A stretch of 38,048 nucleotides of DNA from Planctomycetaceae bacterium (lineage in GTDB: Bacteria; Planctomycetota; Planctomycetia; Planctomycetales; Planctomycetaceae): positions 1 through 38,048 of the forward strand of contig JAKFUF010000181.1 of the NCBI GenBank assembly GCA_021732845.1, given 5' to 3'. Below the pieces are notes generated by a model, which did no database searches, was not told the DNA's origin, and saw only the letters and a program-made list of their open reading frames with translations. Of the stretch, positions 1 through 6,900 are shown piece by piece; positions within the stretch are counted from its first letter, which is position 1, and every line of letters begins with the position of its first letter. The position numbers were made by a program, and so were the translations under genes.

Positions 1-126
1 GGTCAATCATCTCCCGCTGCTCCCCACCCCGCCTCACGGCGACGCAGTTGCGGTCGACTACAGGATCAAACTTAAACCTCCTGGCTGGGACTTTCACCCG
101 CCGATTCAACAAACGTGCAAGCGCAC

Positions 127-266
127 GAGGGCTCTGGTCCTCCAGAGCCGCGGGCAACAGACGATCCGGCGTTTTCGAAGGACTTTGAGTCATTTGCGAA
201 TCGTTCACACACCCAAGCAGCGCCCACCCTTCACCGTGGCTCAGCAGGAGCTGGAGCCCTCCCGCC
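127..266. repeat. A-family MITE-like element, copy 1
   Basis: The left arm (127-158) is the reverse complement of the family consensus and the right arm (230-266) is in forward orientation, so the element is bounded by imperfect inverted repeats. The family core reads like GCTCAGCAGGAGC followed by CCCTCCCGCC. The same arms occur at 882-921 and at 3842-4003. No transposase gene is inside, so it is non-autonomous or simply a dispersed palindromic repeat. Confidence 0.65.
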
Positions 267-317
267 GCGTCGCCCGCAAGCTGAACGTCGTCCTCTCTCG
301 GGCACCGCAACGTTGCC

Positions 318-537
318 GAGTCACTCCGTGACTCGAACCCAGCCGGAGTGGCTGGGCGACTTTGAGACTCATCGGAGAGCTTGTGCCCTGCCGCTCGCTT
401 TGGAGGGCAAGCCGTCGAGGAAGCCACGATGCGAGTCACGGAGTGATTCGACTACTTTGTGTTGCCTCTCGCTCCGCGGGAGGCACGGCGGTCTGGCGAT
501 GGCAAGTACCGATTCAACCGACAGGCCCTCAACTCGG
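318..537. repeat. B-family repeat, copy 1 (direct repeat of 2597-2816)
   Basis: This ~220-bp block aligns without gaps to 2597-2816 (constant offset 2279 bp) at roughly 92% identity by eye. It begins with the palindrome GAGTCACTCCGTGACTC. At 432-458 it carries that palindrome's reverse complement, with one change, followed by GACTACTTT. The two copies flank the peroxiredoxin-kinase gene in the same orientation. Confidence 0.8.
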
Positions 538-676
538 TGTGGGACAGAAATCACAGGCTCGGAGAAGAAAAGACGACTTTGTGCTGTTCTGGCAACATTG
601 GCCGGCACATGCATCTGGAGTTGATCTTTGCCTCACTTCCGATCCCGTGGCCGAACCAACAGCCTTTATTCGCGTC

Positions 677-763
677 AATTCGCGTTCATTCGCGGTTTCT
701 CCCCGCATGACTGTTGACCGATGTCGGCCAGTTGAATTTCGGAACCGCGAATGAACGCGAATT
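677..763. repeat. 21-bp perfect inverted repeat
   Basis: The arms at 677-697 and 743-763 are perfect reverse complements around the core CGCGTTCATTCGCGG, with a 45-base spacer. No T-tract follows either arm, so it looks like a dispersed palindromic repeat rather than a terminator. Confidence 0.75.
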
Positions 764-824
764 GCCGGCCTTGGCAGGGGGGGGCACATGTTCTTGTCAC
801 GCACCCCGTGGGTCGGTTCTCGCT

Positions 825-850
825 CACCGGACGGCTTGCGCCGTTCCGCT
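825..850 (+). repeat. 26-bp direct repeat, copy 1
   Basis: CACCGGACGGCTTGCGCC plus eight further bases recurs at 962-987 with one mismatch, 137 bp away. The two copies bracket the solo A-family arm at 882-942, and together they look like a mosaic of small repeats. Confidence 0.7.
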
Positions 851-881
851 ACTAGAATCCTTCGAAAAAGCCGGAGCGTCT

Positions 882-942
882 GTTGCTCGCGGCTCTGGAG
901 GACCAGAGCCCTCCCGCCACGCCGATCGACAAATGGGAACAA
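882..942 (+). repeat. A-family repeat, solo arm
   Basis: The first 40 bases match the A-family arm at 127-158 in reverse complement and also the arm at 3842-3880. The copy continues into GCCGATCGACAAATGGGAAC. A close variant of that stretch contains the start codon of the methyltransferase gene at 3829. No second inverted arm is seen here. Confidence 0.65.
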
Positions 943-961
943 CCGGTTTGTCACAGCGTAA

Positions 962-987
962 CACCGGACGGCTTGCGCCGTGCCGCT
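962..987 (+). repeat. 26-bp direct repeat, copy 2
   Basis: This is the second copy of the 825-850 repeat, with one mismatch, ending 35 bases downstream of the peroxiredoxin-kinase stop codon. Confidence 0.7.
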
Positions 988-1021
988 CAAATGGCGGTCC
1001 AAGACCCTCAGTGCGGGTGGC

Positions 1022-2398
1022 TCAGGATTTTCCCAAGGCCCAGGCGACCTCGGACATCAGCGGGCGGTCGGCCGGGTTTCGCTGCAGCATTTGGCGGAGG
1101 ATGCTTCCCAATTGCGGTGGCAGGGTGGCAACAAGTGGTTCAGGGTCGAGATGGGCGAGTTGCTGCATCAGCTTGAAGACATTCTGGCCGGGCAGTGCAA
1201 ACTGGCCGGTGAGCAGTTCGTAGAACACCAAGCCGAGGCTGAACACATCGCAGCTCGGTTCCGGGGGGTGCCCTTCGGCTTGTTCGGGTGCCATATAACG
1301 GGGAGTGCCTGACAGCCCCTTGTGGCTGCTGCTGCTGTTGTCGACCAGTACCGTGCTGTCGCCCGTGTGCGGCAGGAACCGGCGGGCGAGGCCGAAGTCG
1401 GTGAGCTTGACCACGCCCTGGTCAGTCACCAGGACATTCTCAGGCTTCAGGTCGCCATGCACGATGCCCTCGGCATGTGCGGCGGTGAGGCCGAGGGCGA
1501 TCTGAGCCGTCATCTCGATGGCCCGGTCGGTGGGAATCGGGCCGTGCGTCAGCAGGTCGCGGAGTGAGCCACGGGCAACGTATTCGAGGACGATCATCGG
1601 GACGCCATCGTTGTCGTCGACCGCGTAGACGGTGCAGATGTTGGGATGGTTAAGGGCGGCGGCGGCGCGCGCCTCGTTCAGGACATTCTGCAGGCTTTGC
1701 AGACGTTTGGTGTCGATCACCTTGATGGCCACGATCCGCTGGAGCTTTTGATCGCGGGCCTTGAACACCGTGGCAAACGCCCCGGTGCCAATCCGTTCGA
1801 GAAACTCGTAGTGACCCCACACACTCCCGGGACCAAGCACCTCGGCCGCATTGATCGGGGCATTTCCCGACGACCAGCTTTCAGGGCAGAGGCCGCCACT
1901 CTGCAGCGCATCAATGACCCGCAGCACTTCCTCCGTCCGCCGGCCCACACTGGTGTTGTGAATCACCGCGTACTGCAGCACCTGGTTGGGGTCGATCACA
2001 AACAAGCCACGCAGTGCGATCCTCTGGAGTTCGAGAAACACCCCGTAGGCCTGGGACATCGCGCCCGCTTCATCGGCCGCAAGGGGGAATTCCAGCCCGC
2101 CCAGCCCGCCCTGCGAACGGGGCGCGCTCATCCAGCGTTCGTGGGTCTCCAAAGAGTCGGTGCTGATCCCCAAAAGTTCGCAGCCACGCTGTTGAAACTC
2201 TTGCAGCCGGCCGCTGAGGGCCGTCAGCTCGGTGGGGCAGACGAGGGAGAAATCTCGGGGATAAAAAATCAGCACCAGCCAGCGGCCGCGATAGTCCCTG
2301 AGGCGCACGCCGCCCGCCGCCGCGATTGAACCGCGAGCAGTACAGCGAACGTCAAATTCCGGGGCAAGGCTGCCAACCAGTGGCGGCGCGGGGGGCAT
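1022..2398 (-). CDS. Peroxiredoxin-Ser/Thr protein kinase fusion
   Basis: A 458-residue soluble protein with two complete domains. Residues ~8-180 are a typical 2-Cys peroxiredoxin (AhpC/TSA). The peroxidatic Cys54 lies in FYPRDFSLVCPTEL, the conserved LRGLFVID strand is at ~129-136, and a resolving Cys171 sits in GLCPESW. Residues ~198-458 are a Hanks-type kinase: glycine loop GTGAFATV (204-211), VAIK Lys226, HGDLKPEN (314-321), TDFG (333-336) and APE (370-372). The catalytic loop is HGD, not HRD, so it is a non-RD kinase and may not depend on activation-loop phosphorylation. No signal peptide or membrane segment is visible. The frame extends upstream to 2587, but that part is unlike peroxiredoxins and lies towards repeat B, so I chose the ATG at 2398. 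The inferred role is peroxide sensing coupled to phosphorylation; substrates are unknown. Confidence 0.9.
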   Translation of the reverse strand: MPPAPPLVGSLAPEFDVRCTARGSIAAAGGVRLRDYRGRWLVLIFYPRDFSLVCPTELTALSGRLQEFQQRGCELLGISTDSLETHERWMSAPRSQGGLGGLEFPLAADEAGAMSQAYGVFLELQRIALRGLFVIDPNQVLQYAVIHNTSVGRRTEEVLRVIDALQSGGLCPESWSSGNAPINAAEVLGPGSVWGHYEFLERIGTGAFATVFKARDQKLQRIVAIKVIDTKRLQSLQNVLNEARAAAALNHPNICTVYAVDDNDGVPMIVLEYVARGSLRDLLTHGPIPTDRAIEMTAQIALGLTAAHAEGIVHGDLKPENVLVTDQGVVKLTDFGLARRFLPHTGDSTVLVDNSSSSHKGLSGTPRYMAPEQAEGHPPEPSCDVFSLGLVFYELLTGQFALPGQNVFKLMQQLAHLDPEPLVATLPPQLGSILRQMLQRNPADRPLMSEVAWALGKS

Positions 2399-2869
2399 GG
2401 GGAACCGTGTCTGTGTGAGTGTTTTGAAGCAACCGTGCGGGCAGTTTATCCCATGCCACAAGTGGAGAACAGCCGCCGCGGATGAGCCACACCTCGCCGT
2501 GTCGAGTGACGGCTCCCCACCGAGATGAACTCGGTGGGGTGGAGGACGCGAGCGTGGCAAGGATCGGTTGCGGCGACCGTGAGTCATAAAGTAGGCGAGT
2601 CACTCCGTGACTCGAACCCGGCCGGAGTGACTGGGCAACATTGAGACTCACCGGAAAGTTTGCGCCCTGCCGCTCGCTTTGGAGGGCAAGCCGTCGAGGA
2701 AGCCACGATGCGAGTCACGGAGTGACTCGACTACTTTGTGTTGCCTCTCGCTCTGCGAGAGGTACGGCGGTCCGGCGGTGGCAAATACCGATTAAACCGA
2801 CAGGCCCCAAGCTCGAAGGGGATTTGCTCAACGCGAGGTTTTGGTGGAACTGCCAGGTCACTTATGCAG
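2399..2869. other. Intergenic region carrying repeat B copy 2
   Basis: This ~470-base gap between the methyltransferase and the fusion kinase is mostly B-family repeat (2588-2816). The remainder, 2399-2587, should contain the promoter of the fusion kinase. I see no convincing promoter or ribosome-binding site there. Confidence 0.55.
2588..2816. repeat. B-family MITE-like element, copy 2
   Basis: The 27-bp terminal inverted repeats at 2588-2614 and 2711-2737 differ at one position and contain the palindrome GAGTCACTCCGTGACTC. They enclose a ~150-bp element. Sequence similarity to copy 1 (318-537) continues to about 2816. No transposase is encoded. Confidence 0.8.
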
Positions 2870-3829
2870 TCAGCCTGAAGCGACCTTCTCGTCTGACACC
2901 CGTTTGCGGCCCACCACATTCACGCCGCTGCCAATCAGCAGGTTGCACTGATACAGCGCACGATACAGCCGGCCCTGCTTTTCCGGAGGCAGCACGTGCA
3001 GTTGCTCGAAGCCCGCCGCGTCGAACCAGCCGGTCAGTTCGCGGACGGTGTGGTGATGCTGGTACTGGGGAGCGTACCAGTCGAAGGTGTCGCAGACGCG
3101 GTTCTCGTGGGAGGGGTGGGCGCTGAAGTTGACGAACTTGTTGAGGGTGCGGTTGACCACCGGCACGCCGCCGAACCACGCGCCGACACGGCAATATTTT
3201 TCCAGCCGTTCCGGAGCCATGCGTGTGGTTGTCCGCCGCAGGCTGGAGTTGATCAATTCCTGCCACCACTGGTTGCGGCGGTAGAGCCACACGGCATAGA
3301 TCCCGCCGGGCCGCACGAAGCGGGCGACAGCGTCGAACACGTCGCGGGTACACAGGTCGTGGTGCATCACGCCGATGGAGAAGACAAAGTCGAACGAGCC
3401 ACGCTCGAACGGCAGGAGCTTGAGGTCGGCCTGCAGGAACCGCGCGTTCGGCAATCCGGCGCAGAGTTTCGCCGCTTTTTCGACCGCCGTGGTATGGTCG
3501 ACCCCGGTCACTTCGGCACCCGCCTCGGCCGCGATCTTTGAATACCGGCCGCCCCCACAGCCAGCGTCGAGCACCCGTAGCCCCTTGAGGTTTTCCAGCT
3601 TCACACCGGTTTTCGCCTCGAACGTGGCTCGATCCTCATCGGGGTGAGCCACTTCGTACTTGTTCCATTGCAGGCCGAAACTGGCCAGATGCTGGCTGTC
3701 GACGAACCGCGGGATGCCATCGATCACCGGCCAGGCGCGCTGACAGCTCTCGCAAACGTACTTCTCCGTGGCGGCCTGCATTGGGTGGCCGTCAAAGGGG
3801 CAAAACAAGGACAGGGGGTTTGTTTCCAT
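2870..3829 (-). CDS. Zinc-ribbon class I SAM-dependent methyltransferase
   Basis: A 319-residue cytoplasmic protein. The N-terminus holds a small treble-clef/Trm112-like module with CPFD and CESC cysteine pairs, followed by the usual PVIDGIPRF. The Rossmann methyltransferase follows, with motif I VLDAGCGGGRYS and the acidic end of strand 2 in VTGVDH, then FDFVFSIGVMHH, as in methyltransferase-11/25 families. The C-terminal third has the helical content common in small-molecule or lipid methyltransferases. The frame continues upstream to 3889, but that extension translates repeat A, so the ATG at 3829 is the better start. The substrate cannot be told from sequence. It appears monocistronic. 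Confidence 0.85.
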   Translation of the reverse strand: METNPLSLFCPFDGHPMQAATEKYVCESCQRAWPVIDGIPRFVDSQHLASFGLQWNKYEVAHPDEDRATFEAKTGVKLENLKGLRVLDAGCGGGRYSKIAAEAGAEVTGVDHTTAVEKAAKLCAGLPNARFLQADLKLLPFERGSFDFVFSIGVMHHDLCTRDVFDAVARFVRPGGIYAVWLYRRNQWWQELINSSLRRTTTRMAPERLEKYCRVGAWFGGVPVVNRTLNKFVNFSAHPSHENRVCDTFDWYAPQYQHHHTVRELTGWFDAAGFEQLHVLPPEKQGRLYRALYQCNLLIGSGVNVVGRKRVSDEKVASG

Positions 3830-3841
3830 TTGGCAGTCGAC

Positions 3842-4003
3842 GTGGCGGGAGGGCGAGGCTCCTGCCGAGCCGCGAGCAACGGACGACATGAGTTTTCGGC
3901 ACGATCTGGCAAATATTTACGAGGGAAAGGACCGGAAAAAGACCCTTGGAATCAGAATCCGCCGTTCACCGCGGCTCAGCAGGAGCTTCGCCCTCCCGCC
4001 ACG
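3842..4003. repeat. A-family MITE-like element, copy 2
   Basis: Inverted arms of about 39 bp lie at 3842-3880 and 3965-4003, sharing GGAGGGCGA-GCTCCTG-type sequence with the arms at 127-266. The element fills nearly the whole gap between the methyltransferase start and the PQQ-protein stop. It therefore forms the 5' leader of one gene and the 3' end of the other, and could fold into a hairpin in RNA. Confidence 0.75.
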
Positions 4004-4015
4004 CCGCTCGCACCC

Positions 4016-5233
4016 TTACTTCGCGATCTTCCACAGGTGCTTGTCGCTCCGCACATATAACCCTCCATCGGCGATGGCGGGCGTGCACAAAATCGTTTCT
4101 TTCAGGTCGAACGATGACTCGACCTTGGGCTTGTCTCCGCCCTGAACCACGATCGCCATGCCGCCCTCGCGGAACAAATAGATGTTGCCATTGGCGGCGA
4201 TGGGGGTGCTGCTGAACGCGCCGGAGCCCGGCAGCCGCAGTTGAATGGTGGCATCACCGGTCTGGATGTTCGCGCCATTCAGAACGCCGGCATTGTTGAC
4301 GACATAGACGTAGTCTCCCACCACGATGGGGCTGGGTGTTCCCGGCCCGAGACGGCCGACGTTCCATTTCACCTTGGGGGCCGAAGCTCCCTCTTCCGGC
4401 GTGAGCGCTGTGAGCCCGTTTGACGGCACATAAACCGTTTCTTTCACGGCGACACTGGAGGGGATCGTCGAGCAGCCGGTCCCGTAATTCCAGACGGTGG
4501 TGCCCGAGTACGGACGGATGGCGGTCAAGCCGCGGGAAGACTGGAGCAGCACCAGCTGATCGTCGTCGCTGCTTCCTGCTTTGGAAAAGATCGAAGGGCT
4601 GGTCCAGTTGGCGGCCACCGGCCGGTCGTGCTTCCAGCGGTTGAGGCCAGTGTCGACATCCAGGCCGCAGGCAAACGACTCGCTGTCGTTTTCCACCTGC
4701 AGCACGAGTGTGCTGCCCAGCACCAGCGGCGATGAGGACATGCCCAGGCTGTTGCTGGCGTTGGGATAGTCGAGCGTCAGGGCCCGCAGCCACTGCAGGT
4801 TGCCCTCCAGGTCGAGGCAGATCACATCGTTGCTGGAGAAAAAGGCAAACACACGCTTGCCGTCGCTGCAGGGGGTGGGCGTGGCCACACACATCTTGTT
4901 GTGGCACATTGTCCGGCCCATCGCCGTGAACTGCCGGTGCCAGAGCCTGGCACCCGTATCGGCGTCCAGGCAGAGGATATGGAGACGATCGCTGCTGAAG
5001 CCACTGCTGGCTGTCAGAAACACCTTCTTGCCGACAATGATCGGCCCTGAAAGCCCGCGACCCGGCAGCTCAGCGGCCCACGCGCGGTTCTCCGTTTCGG
5101 TCCACGAGGTGGGGACCGCCTGGTCATCCACGACGCCCGTGGCATCATTACCGCGAAACTGCCGCCAGTCCGCTGCGGGAAGAGAGGTTCCGGCAGCCAG
5201 CACCACCGACAGCATCAAGCACAAACGCGACAT
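4016..5233 (-). CDS. Secreted PQQ-like beta-propeller protein (BamB-like)
   Basis: 405 residues. An N-terminal signal peptide (MSRLCLMLSVVLAAGTSLPAA) is followed by DWRQFRGND, the characteristic opening of planctomycete PQQ-propeller proteins. Blade motifs recur through the chain, for example GKKVFLTAS, GARLWHRQF, GLNRWKHD, GTTVWNYG, GDYVYVVNNAG and GNIYLFREG. The fold is a repeat propeller; nothing shows that it binds PQQ or is a dehydrogenase. A good ribosome-binding site (AAGGA, 8 bases before the ATG) supports the start. It lies 48 bases downstream of the HEAT-like secreted protein on the same strand, so an operon is likely. The role is probably structural or a binding protein in the periplasm. 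Confidence 0.85.
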   Translation of the reverse strand: MSRLCLMLSVVLAAGTSLPAADWRQFRGNDATGVVDDQAVPTSWTETENRAWAAELPGRGLSGPIIVGKKVFLTASSGFSSDRLHILCLDADTGARLWHRQFTAMGRTMCHNKMCVATPTPCSDGKRVFAFFSSNDVICLDLEGNLQWLRALTLDYPNASNSLGMSSSPLVLGSTLVLQVENDSESFACGLDVDTGLNRWKHDRPVAANWTSPSIFSKAGSSDDDQLVLLQSSRGLTAIRPYSGTTVWNYGTGCSTIPSSVAVKETVYVPSNGLTALTPEEGASAPKVKWNVGRLGPGTPSPIVVGDYVYVVNNAGVLNGANIQTGDATIQLRLPGSGAFSSTPIAANGNIYLFREGGMAIVVQGGDKPKVESSFDLKETILCTPAIADGGLYVRSDKHLWKIAK

Positions 5234-5281
5234 ACGCGATCCTTCATGAGAATAGGCGGGAAGACTGTCAGGAGCCGGGGC

Positions 5282-6463
5282 TCAACGGGCGGAGGCAGTG
5301 GCCGGGGTGGCGGGCAGGACGGCCGTGCCGGTACTGTCGCAGATGCGGAGTTGGAACTGCCACTCCTGCGCCCAGTCCTCTTTCTGCTCGTTCTGACAGA
5401 CTTTGATCAAAATTTCATTGCGGCCGGGCTTGAGCCTGGCCCGCATCTTGTACTGGTCGAGCTTGTGCCCGCGGTGGTACTCCTCGCGGGCGAAGATCAA
5501 TTCGCCATTGACCCACACCTTCCAGGCGTTGGGGGTGCCCAGCCGCACGTCAACGGTCTGGCCCTTGTCACTGACAAATTCCGCGACGGCATAGCTGATC
5601 GCCCCCTTGAACTTGTCCTGGGCCTTGGCGAGGTCCACGGTGCCGTAGCGGTCGGGGGTGGTGTAGGGCGTCCATTTCACCTTCACGCCCTCTTTGCCCT
5701 CGATTTCCTCAGCCAGGTCGACCTTCTTTTCCGGAGGATAAGCGACGTTAAACCCCTTCTTCTCCCGATTGTCGAACGGGCCGATGAGGTGCCACGTCGT
5801 CACGAAGCCGAAGTGTTTGGGAAGGTCGACCTTCTCGCCCAGTTCCTCCAGCCGCTTGACGATCGCCTGCACCTGGTCGTCGTCGCGGGCACCGGACATC
5901 GCCTTCTTGAAAATCTCCAGCGCCTCCGGCTTCTTCTCGGCTTTCAGCGTGGCTTCGCCCTCGGCGATCACACGCTCCACGGACAGCCGCCGCAGCTCGA
6001 CGCTGGGGTCATTGAGCATGCCGGGAACGAGCCGGTCCGGCGCGGTGGGATCGGCCTGAACGAGCAGGTCGAACGCCAGGTGCCGGCTGGCCGGATGATG
6101 CTTGCGGTCAAGGACGAACTTTTCCAGGTCCTTCGCCGGCAGCGGCAGTTTTTGTTCGATCGACTTGGCGGCAATCGTTTCCGCCGCGCTCTCAAGCCAG
6201 TTCGCCGCCCGCGGAGAGGTGTCTTCGTCCACCGTCGCGAGCACTGGAATCAGTTGCTCGGGACCGGCAGAGATGAGCCGCTGGAAGGCGGCCGAAGCCT
6301 CCGCGTTCCCTTGTCCTTCAGGACCAACCTGCTTGATCGACTTCACGGCTTCCGCGAAATCATTGGCGGAAATGGGGGCCGCCACAGCCTCCGTGCCGAA
6401 TACCGAGATCAATCCGGTCACCAGGGAACACCGGACGGATGCTGAAAGCCATCGCAAGAACAT
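5282..6463 (-). CDS. Secreted HEAT-like repeat protein with C-terminal beta-sandwich
   Basis: 393 residues with a cleavable signal peptide ending near VFGTEAVAA. Residues ~35-200 are alpha-helical pairs (for example AAFQRLISAGPEQLIPVLATV and RHLAFDLLVQADP), which look like HEAT/ARM repeats. Residues ~210-375 contain WHLIGPFDN, VRLGTPNAWKVWVNGELIF and LKPGRNEILIKVCQ, typical of a galactose-binding-like beta-sandwich found in secreted planctomycete proteins. AGGAG sits four bases before the ATG. It is the first gene of a probable two-gene operon with the PQQ propeller protein. I infer a periplasmic or surface binding role; the ligand is unknown. Confidence 0.75.
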   Translation of the reverse strand: MFLRWLSASVRCSLVTGLISVFGTEAVAAPISANDFAEAVKSIKQVGPEGQGNAEASAAFQRLISAGPEQLIPVLATVDEDTSPRAANWLESAAETIAAKSIEQKLPLPAKDLEKFVLDRKHHPASRHLAFDLLVQADPTAPDRLVPGMLNDPSVELRRLSVERVIAEGEATLKAEKKPEALEIFKKAMSGARDDDQVQAIVKRLEELGEKVDLPKHFGFVTTWHLIGPFDNREKKGFNVAYPPEKKVDLAEEIEGKEGVKVKWTPYTTPDRYGTVDLAKAQDKFKGAISYAVAEFVSDKGQTVDVRLGTPNAWKVWVNGELIFAREEYHRGHKLDQYKMRARLKPGRNEILIKVCQNEQKEDWAQEWQFQLRICDSTGTAVLPATPATASAR

Positions 6464-6900
6464 GGAACTCCTTCCAAAGTCGCTGGGGCAGATTCCGGAG
6501 CCACAATGCGCGACCCCGGCGGTTCGATTCTATCGCACAGCGAAGTGGTCTGTCACACCTGCGGGGAAACCGACCACGTCAAATCCGCGATCTCAGATCT
6601 CAGGGCGCGTTGCGCTTCATCCATGCGGTGTCCTATGGTGGATGGTATCGACTCAATCTAAATCTTCGTTCCCTTCGTTTCCGTCTGTTCCAAAAATGAT
6701 CGAAGGATTCCGCATTCACCAGCAAGCGAGACTGAGTCACAAACGGGATGAGACGGTGAAATGCCGGTGTGAAATGAGTTTGAACAGAAGCAAACGAAGG
6801 CAACGAAGTTGAGGAGCAGGGTCGCAAATATTGGCATTGTTCAATGACGTGGAGCGTTTTTGCCTGAGTGCTTCCGCAGGTGTCACCGATTGGCGGCCAC
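6464..6900. other. Intergenic region with an inverted repeat
   Basis: This 437-base gap between two minus-strand genes contains no supportable gene. An imperfect inverted repeat occupies 6664-6808. The stretch next to 6463 should hold the promoter for the HEAT/PQQ operon, but I cannot point to clear -35/-10 boxes. Confidence 0.55.
6664..6808. repeat. Imperfect inverted repeat (CTTCGTT-CCTTCGTTT type)
   Basis: The ~28-bp arms at 6664-6691 and 6782-6808 are reverse complements with about three mismatches, around CCTTCGTTT/AAACGAAGG. The interior is partly self-complementary as well (CCGCATTCACC near 6711 against GGTGAAATGCCGG near 6756). It lies downstream of the APH/P-loop gene and could act as a transcript end, though no T-tract is present. 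Confidence 0.6.

Larger units (their letters stand above)
1..1021. other. Repeat-rich intergenic region
   Basis: I see no convincing gene in this kilobase. Open frames here are short, overlap on both strands and run through repeats. It contains an A-family inverted-repeat element (127-266), a B-family repeat (318-537), a 21-bp perfect inverted repeat (677-763), a solo A-family arm (882-942) and two copies of a 26-bp direct repeat (825-850 and 962-987). It lies downstream of the peroxiredoxin-kinase gene. The first 120 bases show nothing recognisable. Confidence 0.6.

Noticed and set aside
115-624. Overlapping small frames in the first kilobase
   Set aside because: They run through A- and B-family repeats, and equally good frames exist on both strands.
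5246-6445. A 399-residue plus-strand frame
   Set aside because: It is a shadow of the HEAT-like gene, which has a signal peptide and a ribosome-binding site on the minus strand.
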